Below are positions 34,509-43,234 of a DNA stretch of 64,000 nt, piece after piece. Position numbers and translations under genes: made by a program. Each line of letters opens with the position of its first letter. Position 1 is the stretch's first letter. The notes under the pieces were generated by a model. The model ran no database searches. It saw only the letters and a list, made by a program, of their open reading frames with translations, and was not told the DNA's origin. The DNA comes from Luteibacter rhizovicinus (GTDB lineage: Bacteria > Pseudomonadota > Gammaproteobacteria > Xanthomonadales > Rhodanobacteraceae), in contig NZ_SMCS01000003.1 of the NCBI RefSeq assembly GCF_004342265.1, positions 1-64,000 on the forward strand, written 5' to 3'.

Positions 34509-34802
34509 TCAGCATTCAAATATGAGAGTCGTTCCGCACGAATTACAGCCTATGCGATCCCTGCCTTTTATCAGGGATGCCATGACAGCCGTATCCGACA
34601 GAAATTCGGAATCGCTACACTCCGAGGCAAACAGGAAGACCTCGCTACTTTTGTTCCCGCCAACAAGTATCCGCAGGACCGTCGGCGGATCGCGCTGCCC
34701 GTTCGATGCGAGCAAGGGCTTCAGGTGCTCGCAAATCCAGCCCGCACTTTCCGAAAGCGGCTTCTCATAGCAAAGCTGACCTTCGAATTCGACGATCGAC
34801 AT
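34509..34802 (-). CDS. Hypothetical protein
   Basis: A 97-residue protein (MSIVEFEGQLCYEKPL ... CNSCGTTLIFEC). The terminal CNSCG and several other cysteines hint at a metal site. There is no signal peptide. GGAGG lies 3 bases before the ATG, closer than ideal. Base composition here is visibly less GC-rich than the backbone genes. Confidence 0.5.
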   Translation of the reverse strand: MSIVEFEGQLCYEKPLSESAGWICEHLKPLLASNGQRDPPTVLRILVGGNKSSEVFLFASECSDSEFLSDTAVMASLIKGRDRIGCNSCGTTLIFEC

Positions 34803-35013
34803 AAGCCTCCGACCAGAAAACCACTAAACCCATACTTTCCTACGGCGAATGCCCAGCTTTTCTGTAACCGACTCTATCTGAAACGAGATGGCCGAGTCCT
34901 CGATAGAGATGCAAGCGCAAACGGCATCCCAGAACTCGTCAAGGAAGGACGATGCGAAACATATTCTCCTTTATCCGTCCCTGTAAAAATTCGTTGCTCC
35001 GGTAACACGCGCC

Positions 35014-36615
35014 CTAGTCACCCGGATGTTCATCCACGGATCTTCCCGAACGCTCCGCGATAAGAATCCACGCGCTGATCGCACTAAGCAGCGCAAGCGC
35101 GGCGGAAGCCAGCATGACCCATCGGAACCCCGAGACGAACGATACGTCAATCGCATGCCTCATCGTGGAAGTGGCCGAAGCCGGATATCCACCAGGGATA
35201 ACGATGCCAGCCAGTTTTTGACGCTGTGTTATGACGGACGACACGAGCTCCTTCGGCACGCTTACGGATGCGAGTTCATGACTTAACCTGGCATTGAACG
35301 CCCACGTCAGAACGATGCCGAAAATCGCGATCGCCAGCAATCCGGCGGCGCGGGAAACGGCGTTATTGATACCGGAGGCGGTACCCGCCAGTCCCGGTCC
35401 AAGGGCATTCATGACCGTGGTAGTCAGCGGCGCTATCGTAACGGTCATACCAAAACCGAGAACGCAAATCGCCGGAAAAAATGTCGTCCAGTATTTGCTG
35501 CCGACGGACGGTACGGCGAGCAAGCCGAACCCAAACGCCGCCACGATGGGACCCACGACCAGCGGGAGCCTTGGGCCAAATACGTCCACCAGGGTTCCTG
35601 CCCAACGGGACAGGAAGAACATGATCGCTATGAACGGAAGCAGGGCAGCCCCCGCGAACGTGGCACCGTAACCCTGAACCTGGATCAGATTGAGCGGGAG
35701 GAAGAACAGGCTTCCCCCTAGCGCGGCATATAGCAATAAGGTCAGGAGATTGGCCCCTGCGAAATTGCGTTCGCGAAAGAGCGACAGCGGCAACATAGGT
35801 GCGGCACTACGGCCCTCCACCCAGACGAACAGGACAAGCGCAACGATGCCGATGCAGGCAGCCATCCAGACGGGTGCTGCCAGCCATCCCCGGCTCGGTG
35901 CCTCGATAAGCGCGAACACCACACCTGCCAGCCCGATGGTTGCGAGGCAGGCCCCCATCGCGTCGATCGGGCTGCGACCGCCCGAGCCCCGGCTTTCGGG
36001 TACTTTCGCCATACAGATCAGCAGCAGCACGATACCTATGGGCACGTTTATCAGAAAGGCCCAGATCCACGAATAGTGCTCGACGAGAAAGCCGCCAATC
36101 ACCGGTCCGATAGCGGCCGTAATGCCACTGAAAGCGGACCACGTACCGATGGCGGCGCCACGCTCCGACTGAGGGAACGTGGCACTGATGAGTGCCAGAC
36201 TTCCGGGCACGAGCAGGGCTGCGCCGATACCTTGCACTGCCCGCGCAGCGATCAGCTGACCGACGCCAACGGACAAGGAGCATCCGATCGAGGAAAGTGC
36301 GAACAGCGCAATCCCGATCATGAAGATGCGCCGACGCCCGAAACGATCGCCAAGCACGCCTCCCACCAATAGCAGCGATGCCAGGAACAGCGCGTATGAC
36401 TCGATGACCCATTGCGCATCGGACGTGGTAGCACCAAGGTCCTGTTGAATGGATGGAAGGGCCACATTGACGACCGTGCCATCGATGAATGCCAGGCCCG
36501 ACCCGAGCACCGCCGCGACAAGCGTCCAGCGGCGCGACGACACGGAGCAAGGCAACGACACGTCGCCGTGAAAAATCGCACCGTCGTCGCAGGGAGGCTT
36601 TCCGATCTGGCTCAT
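35014..36615 (-). CDS. DHA2-family MFS multidrug transporter (14 TM)
   Basis: A 533-residue drug:proton antiporter of the major facilitator superfamily with about fourteen membrane segments. Motifs: FIDGTVVNVALPSIQQDLG in helix 1 (the D of the DHA2 family), GGVLGDRFGRRRIFMIG (motif A) between helices 2 and 3, and GPVIGGFLVEHYSWIWAFLINVPIG (motif C to helix 6). It probably exports lipophilic drugs or disinfectants. ATG 36615 (MSQIGKPP) is chosen over a GTG three codons earlier. No membrane-fusion partner or regulator gene is adjacent. Confidence 0.9.
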   Translation of the reverse strand: MSQIGKPPCDDGAIFHGDVSLPCSVSSRRWTLVAAVLGSGLAFIDGTVVNVALPSIQQDLGATTSDAQWVIESYALFLASLLLVGGVLGDRFGRRRIFMIGIALFALSSIGCSLSVGVGQLIAARAVQGIGAALLVPGSLALISATFPQSERGAAIGTWSAFSGITAAIGPVIGGFLVEHYSWIWAFLINVPIGIVLLLICMAKVPESRGSGGRSPIDAMGACLATIGLAGVVFALIEAPSRGWLAAPVWMAACIGIVALVLFVWVEGRSAAPMLPLSLFRERNFAGANLLTLLLYAALGGSLFFLPLNLIQVQGYGATFAGAALLPFIAIMFFLSRWAGTLVDVFGPRLPLVVGPIVAAFGFGLLAVPSVGSKYWTTFFPAICVLGFGMTVTIAPLTTTVMNALGPGLAGTASGINNAVSRAAGLLAIAIFGIVLTWAFNARLSHELASVSVPKELVSSVITQRQKLAGIVIPGGYPASATSTMRHAIDVSFVSGFRWVMLASAALALLSAISAWILIAERSGRSVDEHPGD

Positions 36616-36819
36616 GACGTCCACGAGATATCGACCTTGCCGAAGCTTACTCCTGCCACGCGAGAACGCATTCGTGGACTAGTACTCTGTCCATACTTCG
36701 CTACCATCGGACTCGAACACGAGCTGCCCCGACACGCTGCATATCTCTATGCTTTCCGCTGCCCATCTGGGGTCTAGCGACATGGGCGAGACCGCGCATG
36801 CTCGCCATCGGTCGGCTGA

Positions 36820-37242
36820 CTAACCCCTGGTCGTACATGGATAGGCTGATGCAAGAGCCAGGATTGCATACTGGATTTCCTGGAGCGTCAGAAGATCAGG
36901 CCGTGACTTCGAGAAATCGACGATGACCTTCGCCACGAGCCAGGTTTTTATTCCCTCATTGGGCAAACAAAAGAATGCGCGCTTCGGATCTTCACGTCGA
37001 ACAGCCTCGTTGGCATCGGTCAAGCCATCCATGACACCCATGCAATACATGGCGTCCATGTAGTTATCCTTTTGCACCGTCGCCTCGTCTTCATTGAAGC
37101 GCACGGCATATGTGCAGCTGCTCACGAGGTCGTGCCCCGTGGGGCCATCAATCATGGGGCGGTTATTTCCATGGGTGTGCGGCAAATGCGAGCATCCCGC
37201 TATGCCGAGAACCATCGCAATCGTCATGACTATGACTTTCAC
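36820..37242 (-). CDS. Rap1a/Tai-like lipoprotein
   Basis: A small lipoprotein (about 140 residues) with signal VIVMTIAMVLGIAGC and acylated Cys. The mature part fits the Rap1a/Tai family: CTYAVRF, YCMGVMDGL, FCLPNEGIKTWLVAKVIVDFSKSRPDLL, and the closing ALASAYPC, with paired cysteines as in the type VI amidase immunity proteins. Such proteins neutralise Tae4-type amidases in the periplasm, but many family members lack a known partner and none is seen here. Start is uncertain: GTG 37242 gives a Lys-containing signal; TTG 37251 and ATG 37227 are also in frame. Confidence 0.7.
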   Translation of the reverse strand: MKVIVMTIAMVLGIAGCSHLPHTHGNNRPMIDGPTGHDLVSSCTYAVRFNEDEATVQKDNYMDAMYCMGVMDGLTDANEAVRREDPKRAFFCLPNEGIKTWLVAKVIVDFSKSRPDLLTLQEIQYAILALASAYPCTTRG

Positions 37243-37277
37243 TATTGGCAAGTACCCGTGAGTTATTGTTGATGCAC

Positions 37278-37760
37278 CTACTTCGGTCCAGCGGGCTCGG
37301 GCCGATCCAGGTACTTCTGCTCATCGTTGAGAAACCCCAAGACATTCGACTGCTCTTCTTGCGTCATCGAGCCCTCGATCATCCTGAACTGAAGACGGCC
37401 ATCGGCGACTTCCAGAATGGAGACTCGTTCGCCAGATACGATGAAGAGAACATAGCCAGCAGCCAGCACTCGAGAATCGCCCGACTGAGGGAGGATCGAC
37501 ACTCGACTGCACTGCACGGCAACTACCCCTTCAGGGGCATCTGGTGGCAAAACGAATGGTGCCCTTACAGAGGTAACCGATAGAACATGGAGCGATGGGA
37601 AGAACGTGGCGTCGACCGTTTTCGATCCCGCGGATTTGACGAGAACAGCGCACTTCTCCGTGCTGGCCTTCGCGCTATGCGTGGCGGCATTCGGTCCACC
37701 ATGAGCCGACAACGATGCACAAGCGCATGCAAGACATAACAATACCGTCCGGATTCTCAC
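37278..37760 (-). CDS. Hypothetical exported protein
   Basis: A 160-residue protein with signal peptide MRIRTVLLCLACACASLSAHG. The mature part has two cysteines (EKCAVL, VQCSRV) that may form a disulphide, a strand-rich middle (GYVLFIVSGERVSILEV) and a charged C-terminus. No family is recognised. The GTG start at 37760 has a strong GGAGGGG just upstream. It lies 35 bases before the Rap1a-like lipoprotein gene and may be co-transcribed with it. Confidence 0.65.
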   Translation of the reverse strand: MRIRTVLLCLACACASLSAHGGPNAATHSAKASTEKCAVLVKSAGSKTVDATFFPSLHVLSVTSVRAPFVLPPDAPEGVVAVQCSRVSILPQSGDSRVLAAGYVLFIVSGERVSILEVADGRLQFRMIEGSMTQEEQSNVLGFLNDEQKYLDRPEPAGPK

Positions 37761-37800
37761 GCGCCCCTCCGTTGATCCAGTTTTTTAAAGTAATGCCGCT

Positions 37801-39225
37801 TCAGTGGAATTCCTTTCCGTCGGCGCCATAGACTTTCCCCTGACACAGATCCCATATTGCCGTCCCCAAAGCATCGTCATCGCCCATCGGTATGGCGGAG
37901 CAGCTCATGGTGCCCGGCGTAGCTGGCGCCGAACTGTACTGTTTCCATAGCACGGCGCGGTGGTCCGCCAGCACCATCCAGTAGATGGGAGCTTTGCCTT
38001 CCTCGACCATGACAGCCCCTTGCATGACTTCTGGATTTGTCTCCAACTCGGGCAATTTATGCATCGCCTGCATCTGCTGGACGAACTGTGCGGCGGTTCG
38101 GGTCTTGAGTACCGCCGATCCGAAGTCGTCGCTCATACGAAAAACCGTGGACGGGGCTGATTTCATTCGAGCCACCATGGCAGGGGCTGCCTGCACCACC
38201 TTCAGTTGTGCGGCTATACGTGCAATATCCTCATCGCCATGAGCGAGTGTGTCTCCCACGAGTGAAAGACGCGTGGTGAGGGAAAAATTGGCGGGACTAT
38301 CGGGCAACTGGAGGTCGGCATCCATCTGCGGATCCTCCTGCTCGATGGGCATCACCATCGCCGCGTTGCGGATTTTAAAAGTAGCTTCGAGCGTCTTCAG
38401 GGCCTTCCCTGCCATGGCTTCAACGCCGAGACGCATGAGAGGTTCGCTGAGCCCCATCTCGACGAGCGTATCCAGATCTTCGAGCCTGGCATTCAGACGC
38501 TGCCTGTTGGTTGCTTGTGAGGGAAGCAACGCGAGGGTGGCTCGTGCCATATCGGTGGCATAGGTAACCTGCCCCGCCCCGTTTTTCCATGGAAGCATCA
38601 GATACTGCTGCGAAACGCTATGAGCGGAAAGCGTTGAACCATCCGAAAGCACGGCCTCCACAGCAATGTATGGATAGTCGTCGGAGTGAGTTGCATCGAA
38701 GCCTTTCGTCATCATTCGGGCCAGAGGGCCAGGTTGACGCAACGAATCTCGCAGGACATCTGTCTTGACTTGAGTACTGGACAGAGCCTCAACCGTATCG
38801 GGGGCCGTCAGAATACGGTCGATCGCCTTCTGGACCCTCTGATCGGACAGGCCTATGGCCCGAAGTTCGACCAGGGGTTGTGGCGCCGCTTTCATGGCAG
38901 TCACCAGTCGTTCGATTTGTGCGACGGGGACAATTCGTACCGGCAGTACTTCTGTCAAATCCGGTCTGCCATGGCACTCGGAACTGACTGTGCCGCTTAA
39001 ATGGTACGCGGCACCCTTCCGCTCGATCGTGAGCTCGGTTTTCCGTGGTGTACACGGACTAAATCCGGCCCAGTACGAATGGATGCTGATCCGGGTTGCC
39101 TCCGGGTGCGATTGCGCCTGTGCATCGGCGAAGAAAAACCATAGCGCGCAGATCAGGGCAAAACCGCAAATTCGTTTCGCCCGGCTATCGCCGGACACTG
39201 ACCATCGATTGATGCTTGCGTCCAT
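37801..39225 (-). CDS. Large exported protein of unknown function
   Basis: A 474-residue protein with an N-terminal signal or anchor (FALICALWFFFADAQA, about residues 20-36). The mature part has a pair of cysteines near the N-terminus (FSPCTPRK, SSECHGRP) and two near the C-terminus (MSCSAIP, DLCQGK), with a mostly helical middle. No catalytic motif or family is recognised. It lies 40 bases upstream of the 160-residue exported protein gene on the same strand, so three envelope proteins appear to be made together. Start 39225 (MDASINRW) is preferred over 39315. Confidence 0.65.
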   Translation of the reverse strand: MDASINRWSVSGDSRAKRICGFALICALWFFFADAQAQSHPEATRISIHSYWAGFSPCTPRKTELTIERKGAAYHLSGTVSSECHGRPDLTEVLPVRIVPVAQIERLVTAMKAAPQPLVELRAIGLSDQRVQKAIDRILTAPDTVEALSSTQVKTDVLRDSLRQPGPLARMMTKGFDATHSDDYPYIAVEAVLSDGSTLSAHSVSQQYLMLPWKNGAGQVTYATDMARATLALLPSQATNRQRLNARLEDLDTLVEMGLSEPLMRLGVEAMAGKALKTLEATFKIRNAAMVMPIEQEDPQMDADLQLPDSPANFSLTTRLSLVGDTLAHGDEDIARIAAQLKVVQAAPAMVARMKSAPSTVFRMSDDFGSAVLKTRTAAQFVQQMQAMHKLPELETNPEVMQGAVMVEEGKAPIYWMVLADHRAVLWKQYSSAPATPGTMSCSAIPMGDDDALGTAIWDLCQGKVYGADGKEFH

Positions 39226-39293
39226 GGTGTCTCTACGTAGATGGATTATCGAGAAAAGCATCGGCCTCCACACGATGGATGAAACAGCCGGAG

Positions 39294-40163
39294 TCACCCC
39301 ATCAATCGCTTCCATAGATTGCCTGCAAATCGCTCCGCAGCCTCAGGGCAAGCCTCGAGATGCAGAAAGGGTTCGATCATTTCCAACTCCATCAGCAGGA
39401 AACTACCTTGGGCAACCACCCCGTCCACGCGCGCATAGACGACGTCGGCATGGCCGATCGTTGCGGCCGCCGCAAGGGCACGTTTCGCGCTGGCGATAAG
39501 GATCGCATCGGGTTCGATGAGCTGTGAGGTACCTCCGAAGTCGGACTGCACGCGATAGTCGCCGGCGGCCGGTCGCTTGATCACTGCATGACTGTATTCG
39601 CCGTCGAAAAATAGCAATGACCATTCGCCATCGCTGACAACTTCGGGGACGTAGGGCTGTACCAGATAGTCGAATTCCAGCGGCATCTGCGCGATGGCGC
39701 GTTCGAACCCTGCTTCGCCAACCATCCCGCGCGCTGTATGCCAGGCCGTGCCGCTGATCGTCGGTTTAACGACGACTTCCTGTGCGGTCATCGCGGCCAG
39801 CGTTTGCGGCAACTCCTTCGCCGATACGATCTGCGTGGGAATGATGTCGACGCCCTGCTCCGCCAGTTCGAGCAAATAGCGTTTGTCGCTATTCCAGCGC
39901 AGCAGGTCTTTGTTGTTGATCGTCGGAACGGGGAGCTGATCCAGCCATTGTCTGAAAGCAGCGTAGTGCTTGAAGTAGTCCCAGATCGAACGTATCAGCA
40001 CGGCGTCGAATCCCGCCCAATCCACAGCGGGGTCGTTCCAGACGCAGGCGGTGGACTCGATGCCAAGGCGCCGCAGCGAAGCTACAAGATGACTATCGTC
40101 CTGATGGATATCCGGAACAATGACAGACGTGGCGACGGCAAGACGAATACGGGAAGCGGACAT
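39294..40163 (-). CDS. ATP-grasp ligase (RimK/glutathione-synthetase-like)
   Basis: A 289-residue ATP-grasp enzyme. The N-terminal domain has the pattern WNDPAVDWAGFDAVLIRSIWDYFKHYAAF, seen in a group of ATP-grasp proteins from actinobacteria and proteobacteria; LLRWNSDKRYLLELAEQGVDIIPT follows. The ATP-binding core includes VVVKPTISGTAW and YLVQPYVPEV, and the metal-binding C-terminal region is VYARVDGVV ... LLMELEMIEP. It should join a carboxylate to an amine using ATP, in the cytoplasm. No precursor or partner gene is obvious; the small exported protein on the other strand starts 293 bases away. Start 40163 is preferred over 40181. Confidence 0.85.
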   Translation of the reverse strand: MSASRIRLAVATSVIVPDIHQDDSHLVASLRRLGIESTACVWNDPAVDWAGFDAVLIRSIWDYFKHYAAFRQWLDQLPVPTINNKDLLRWNSDKRYLLELAEQGVDIIPTQIVSAKELPQTLAAMTAQEVVVKPTISGTAWHTARGMVGEAGFERAIAQMPLEFDYLVQPYVPEVVSDGEWSLLFFDGEYSHAVIKRPAAGDYRVQSDFGGTSQLIEPDAILIASAKRALAAAATIGHADVVYARVDGVVAQGSFLLMELEMIEPFLHLEACPEAAERFAGNLWKRLMG

Positions 40164-40290
40164 GCAAAACCATCCAGTCATGGAGGGCGCCCTTGTCCGA
40201 AGAGATCGAAACCGAGCGTGGCGGATCAGATCCGTCGCAGCACCCCTCGGCTCGACCGCGCAACGATCAGCTTGCGCGTAATAGGTTGGT

Positions 40291-40377
40291 ATAAATATTT
40301 ATGCGTAGACAGTTTCACCGAACTGGCTGTCCTTGGTCAATTTCGCAGACAGCGAATCGTCATATGTAAATATTTAC
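40291..40377 (+). promoter_or_regulatory. Two AT-rich palindromes upstream of small exported protein
   Basis: ATAAATATTTAT at 40291-40302 and GTAAATATTTAC at 40366-40377 share the core TAAATATTTA. Their centres are 75 bases apart, about seven helical turns, in otherwise GC-rich DNA between the ATP-grasp gene and the small exported protein gene. They could be paired sites for a dimeric regulator or an H-NS-like/IHF-bent region. No match to a known site is claimed. Confidence 0.4.
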
Positions 40378-40456
40378 CTACACGAGTCCGGCATCCTCAT
40401 AGCTACGATCCGGACCCTGCCCTAAATGGGTCATCAAACCAATCAAGGGGAAATCC

Positions 40457-40771
40457 ATGAAAATTGCCGCACTAGCTTTCGGCGGTCTGACCGCGTTTGT
40501 CTCCATGCAATCCACCGCCACCGATGACTACAACCGGACAATCAACGCCGTAGGCGTGCAGTCGACCTCTGCGTACGTGCAGTTCAAGGAAGGTTTCTCC
40601 GGCAGTTGCGCTTTCAGCAGCATATATCCCGGCAGCCTTGAAACCCAGGCAACGAAAGCAATGCTCGCCACGCTCCTATCCGCTCGCTCCCCTGGAGGAA
40701 AGGTGTCGCATATCGCCTATACCACGGGAAGCGACGGCTTCTGCACCGCAAATCAAGTCGAAGTTCAGTGA
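40457..40771 (+). CDS. Small exported Cys-containing protein (copy 1 of duplicated module)
   Basis: A 104-residue protein with signal peptide MKIAALAFGGLTAFVSMQSTA. The mature part has two cysteines (GSCAFSS and GFCTANQ) and the pattern ATKAMLATLLSARSPGGKVSHIAY, comparable to KKQYAALLAAHASNLPVSVQG in the protein at 42742 and to the one at 44254, so all three look related. AAGGGG lies 6 bases upstream. It is followed by a frameshifted copy of the large module gene. Function unknown. Confidence 0.75.
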   Translation: MKIAALAFGGLTAFVSMQSTATDDYNRTINAVGVQSTSAYVQFKEGFSGSCAFSSIYPGSLETQATKAMLATLLSARSPGGKVSHIAYTTGSDGFCTANQVEVQ

Positions 40772-40814
40772 GCCACCCAATTCGATCAACGTCACGTGTT
40801 GATAGCGCGCGAAT

Positions 40815-41804
40815 GACATTGGAAAAGCCAAACGCCTTCTACTTCTCGTCGCGCTTCTTCTTCCAACCATTGCAACCGCCCAGAGCGCGAAATACTTCGG
40901 ATACTACGGTGGGGACAACACGAGTCCTCCGGCGGCCTCGGGCTTTCCGGAAGTGCAGGATCACATCAACCTCTACTCGATAATGATCTGGACCACCGAT
41001 TCCAGTGTCGCAGGTAAAACGGGTTCCGAGGAATATGTCCTGCAGGAGCTAGCCAAGGCCAGGGCGGCGCACGTCCACGCAATTGTCCCGGCGTTCCCCG
41101 TTTGTGTTCCAGTTTCAAGGCGACGGTAAGTCTGGCTGATGGACTCTGATGTAGTCGCGGATGGGCAAGCCTCGCTCAGAAGATGGTCTGACCAGGGTTA
41201 TTGGATCCCAGGCGATCCGGATCGAAGCACCGTGGTCGCTACCTATATTGTCGATGAACCGAATGGATCCGGCTGCCTAACCGACGTAAAAGGAACTGCG
41301 AATCCAGCTTTACAGAACGCCGTTTCCGCCATCAGGCAAGCGCCTTCAACCGCCACACTGCCCATGGTCTCGATCCTGACACTCGACTTCGCCAGTATCC
41401 GCCAGGGCATAAAACTCCTGGACTGGATCGGGTTCGACCATTACGGCGACAGCGACAATACGTGGACGAACACCATGAACTCCCTCAAGTCGTATGCGCC
41501 GGGGAAGAAATATATCGTCGTCCCCGGGTCAATGACTGGCTGCCCCGACGTCACGATCGATAATCCGACAAGGTTCCTGCAGAGCATGAGTACGGACCCC
41601 GACGTGGTATGGCTTGCACCCTTCGCATGGTTCTCGGTGTCGGCGACTTGCAAGGGAGTTCGCGGCATCCCATCGCTGCGTTCCACCTACACGAACGAAG
41701 GTCTGAGCATCAAGGCACAGCAATGCAACTCTTCACTTGGGGCTAAGCAATTCTGCGGAATGGCGTCAAACATCGCAGCGATAAACTATCTGCTAGGCGA
41801 CTAG
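40815..41804 (+). pseudogene. Frameshifted copy of the 338-residue secreted protein
   Basis: The sequence is homologous over its length to the intact minus-strand gene at 43235-44251 but is broken. In one frame it reads KRLLLLVALLLPTIATAQSA, then KYFGYYGGDN and INLYSIMIW up to AHVHAIVPAFPV, then hits a stop near 41128. From 41139 another frame continues with GYWIPGDPDRSTVV, DEPNG, GFDHYGDSD and ends FCGMASNIAAINYLLGD. At least two frameshifts lie between about 41090 and 41138, and the signal-peptide frame has no start codon in phase with the ATG at 40815. It is therefore not expected to give a full product; the 221-residue 3' frame could still be translated from 41139. Confidence 0.85.
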
Positions 41805-41822
41805 CTTCGCGATTCGCATGGA

Positions 41823-41846
41823 GGCCCACATACGGATATGTGGGCC
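41823..41846. terminator. Hairpin terminator between convergent genes
   Basis: GGCCCACATA, loop CGGA, TATGTGGGCC: a perfect ten-base-pair stem 18 bases after the pseudogene stop and 19 bases before the stop of the convergent outer-membrane gene. No strong T run on either side. Confidence 0.65.
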
Positions 41847-41865
41847 GTAGAGCCTTCATCGATGC

Positions 41866-42555
41866 TCAGAAACGATATTCGGCTCGGATACCCGATACGC
41901 GAACATGGACTTTTTCCGTGAGGTGATCCAGATGCACCTTCGGCGCGTGCTCGTCGAAGGAAAGTGCAACGTCGAGATGCGGGGTGATGTCATATCCAAC
42001 GGCTACGCCGTAGTAGTAGGCATTCTTGGACCACTCCTGAGTGTAATGGGTTGAGCCATCATCCACGCCGTTCAACCAGTATTGCGTATTAATCGTCAAC
42101 GTCGACTTATAGCGCGCGATACCTGCCCGTGCCATCAATGACCACTTATCGGCAATGGTCCAGCGCCCATTTATTCCAAGAAATGGGGCTTTCGCCTTCT
42201 CTTTGCGCTTCTGATCGATATCCACGGTATTAATAGCGAGGAACTGACTCTGGTGGTAGCGACCGGCTCCTTCGCCGAGGTCGACATAGCCGCCCTCGAA
42301 GCCAAGCTTAATCGTGTCCCATACGGTCCAGCGATAACCAGCAGAAATGCCGAAAGAATGATTGATACGATCAAACGTGGTGTAACGAGATCCGATAAAT
42401 AAGCCCGACTGGTATGGTGCCAGCAGTTGATTCGGGTCAAATCGACTTTGTCCGGCATTGACTGCGACGAACGCTTCGCCATCGTTGGCGTAAGTGACGG
42501 ATGCGGCCAGATACAGAGCAGATGCCAGCACTACGGCAGAAAGAACCTTCTTCAT
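41866..42555 (-). CDS. Outer-membrane beta-barrel protein (OmpA/OmpW-like)
   Basis: A 229-residue protein with signal peptide MKKVLSAVVLASALYLAASVTYA and an eight-strand-type barrel: FVAVNAGQSRF, SFGISAGYRWTVW, KLGFEGGYVDLG, LGINGRWTIADKWSLMARAGIARY, YYYGVAVGYDITPHLDVALSF, and a terminal strand VRVSGIRAEYRF with final Phe for BAM-dependent insertion. Such small barrels are often structural or adhesion proteins. It lies inside the duplicated secreted module, on the same strand as the two genes upstream, 186 bases from the nearer one. AGGGA lies about 8 bases before the ATG. Confidence 0.85.
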   Translation of the reverse strand: MKKVLSAVVLASALYLAASVTYANDGEAFVAVNAGQSRFDPNQLLAPYQSGLFIGSRYTTFDRINHSFGISAGYRWTVWDTIKLGFEGGYVDLGEGAGRYHQSQFLAINTVDIDQKRKEKAKAPFLGINGRWTIADKWSLMARAGIARYKSTLTINTQYWLNGVDDGSTHYTQEWSKNAYYYGVAVGYDITPHLDVALSFDEHAPKVHLDHLTEKVHVRVSGIRAEYRF

Positions 42556-42741
42556 GAAATTCCCTGCTCCTACTACACACTGATCGACTGATCAGTGTGG
42601 CTACGAGGCCGCTCAAGTCTAATTTCACGTCGCTCCGCGTGCACCCGATGACGTCGAAGTCCGGCACCCGATAGACAAGGAACACTTTCGACACTGAGGG
42701 CTAACGGGGCAGAGACCCGACAGCGACTAGTACGGATTACT

Positions 42742-43083
42742 TCAGAAAGCAATCGTATCAGCGTCTTCACTATTAACCCAACGTGTGCAGGTGCCGCTAC
42801 CCTGGACCGAAACCGGCAGGTTACTCGCGTGAGCGGCGAGAAGTGCTGCGTACTGTTTTTTTGCTGTATCTGTATTTTCGTTTGGAACAACCCAGAGATT
42901 ATTGGATACGGCACAAGCCGCCCGATTAGCGATACTGCCATCGAGCGCAAAGAAGACCAAGCCGTCATTTTGACGAACGTAGACGATTACTACCGTGCCT
43001 GTCTGGGTGCCCGCCATGACGGAACCCGGAGAGATGAGGCTGATCGCGATAAGACCGACCATGCCGAACAAGTTTTTTTTCAT
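42742..43083 (-). CDS. Small exported Cys-containing protein (copy 2)
   Basis: A 113-residue protein with signal peptide MKKNLFGMVGLIAISLISPG and a mature domain containing IVYVRQNDGLVFFALD, AACAVSNNLWVV, QYAALLAAHASNLPVSVQGSG, and CTRWVNSEDADTIAF. Two cysteines probably form a disulphide. It resembles the proteins at 40457 and 44254. AGGAAA lies about 10 bases upstream of ATG 43083; the longer frame to 43161 is not needed. It follows the intact 338-residue gene on the same strand, beyond a terminator-like hairpin. Confidence 0.75.
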   Translation of the reverse strand: MKKNLFGMVGLIAISLISPGSVMAGTQTGTVVIVYVRQNDGLVFFALDGSIANRAACAVSNNLWVVPNENTDTAKKQYAALLAAHASNLPVSVQGSGTCTRWVNSEDADTIAF

Positions 43084-43186
43084 GAGGGTATTTCCTAGTT
43101 GGTGTCCAATGGTTAGGTTACGTTCCATCAGAAGTCCTGGTCGCGACGGAATTCTGATCACGAGGGGAGAACCTGTTATCCGGAAT

Positions 43187-43222
43187 CAACGAAGCCTGCA
43201 TATCCAAATGCGGGCTTCGTTG
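43187..43222 (-). terminator. Hairpin downstream of 338-residue secreted-protein gene
   Basis: CAACGAAGCC (43187-43196) pairs with GGCTTCGTTG (43213-43222), with further GCAT/ATGC pairing inside. It begins 13 bases past the stop at 43235 on the minus strand. T run absent, so it may be an attenuating or stabilising hairpin rather than a full terminator. Confidence 0.55.
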
Positions 43223-43234
43223 CAAACATCGATT

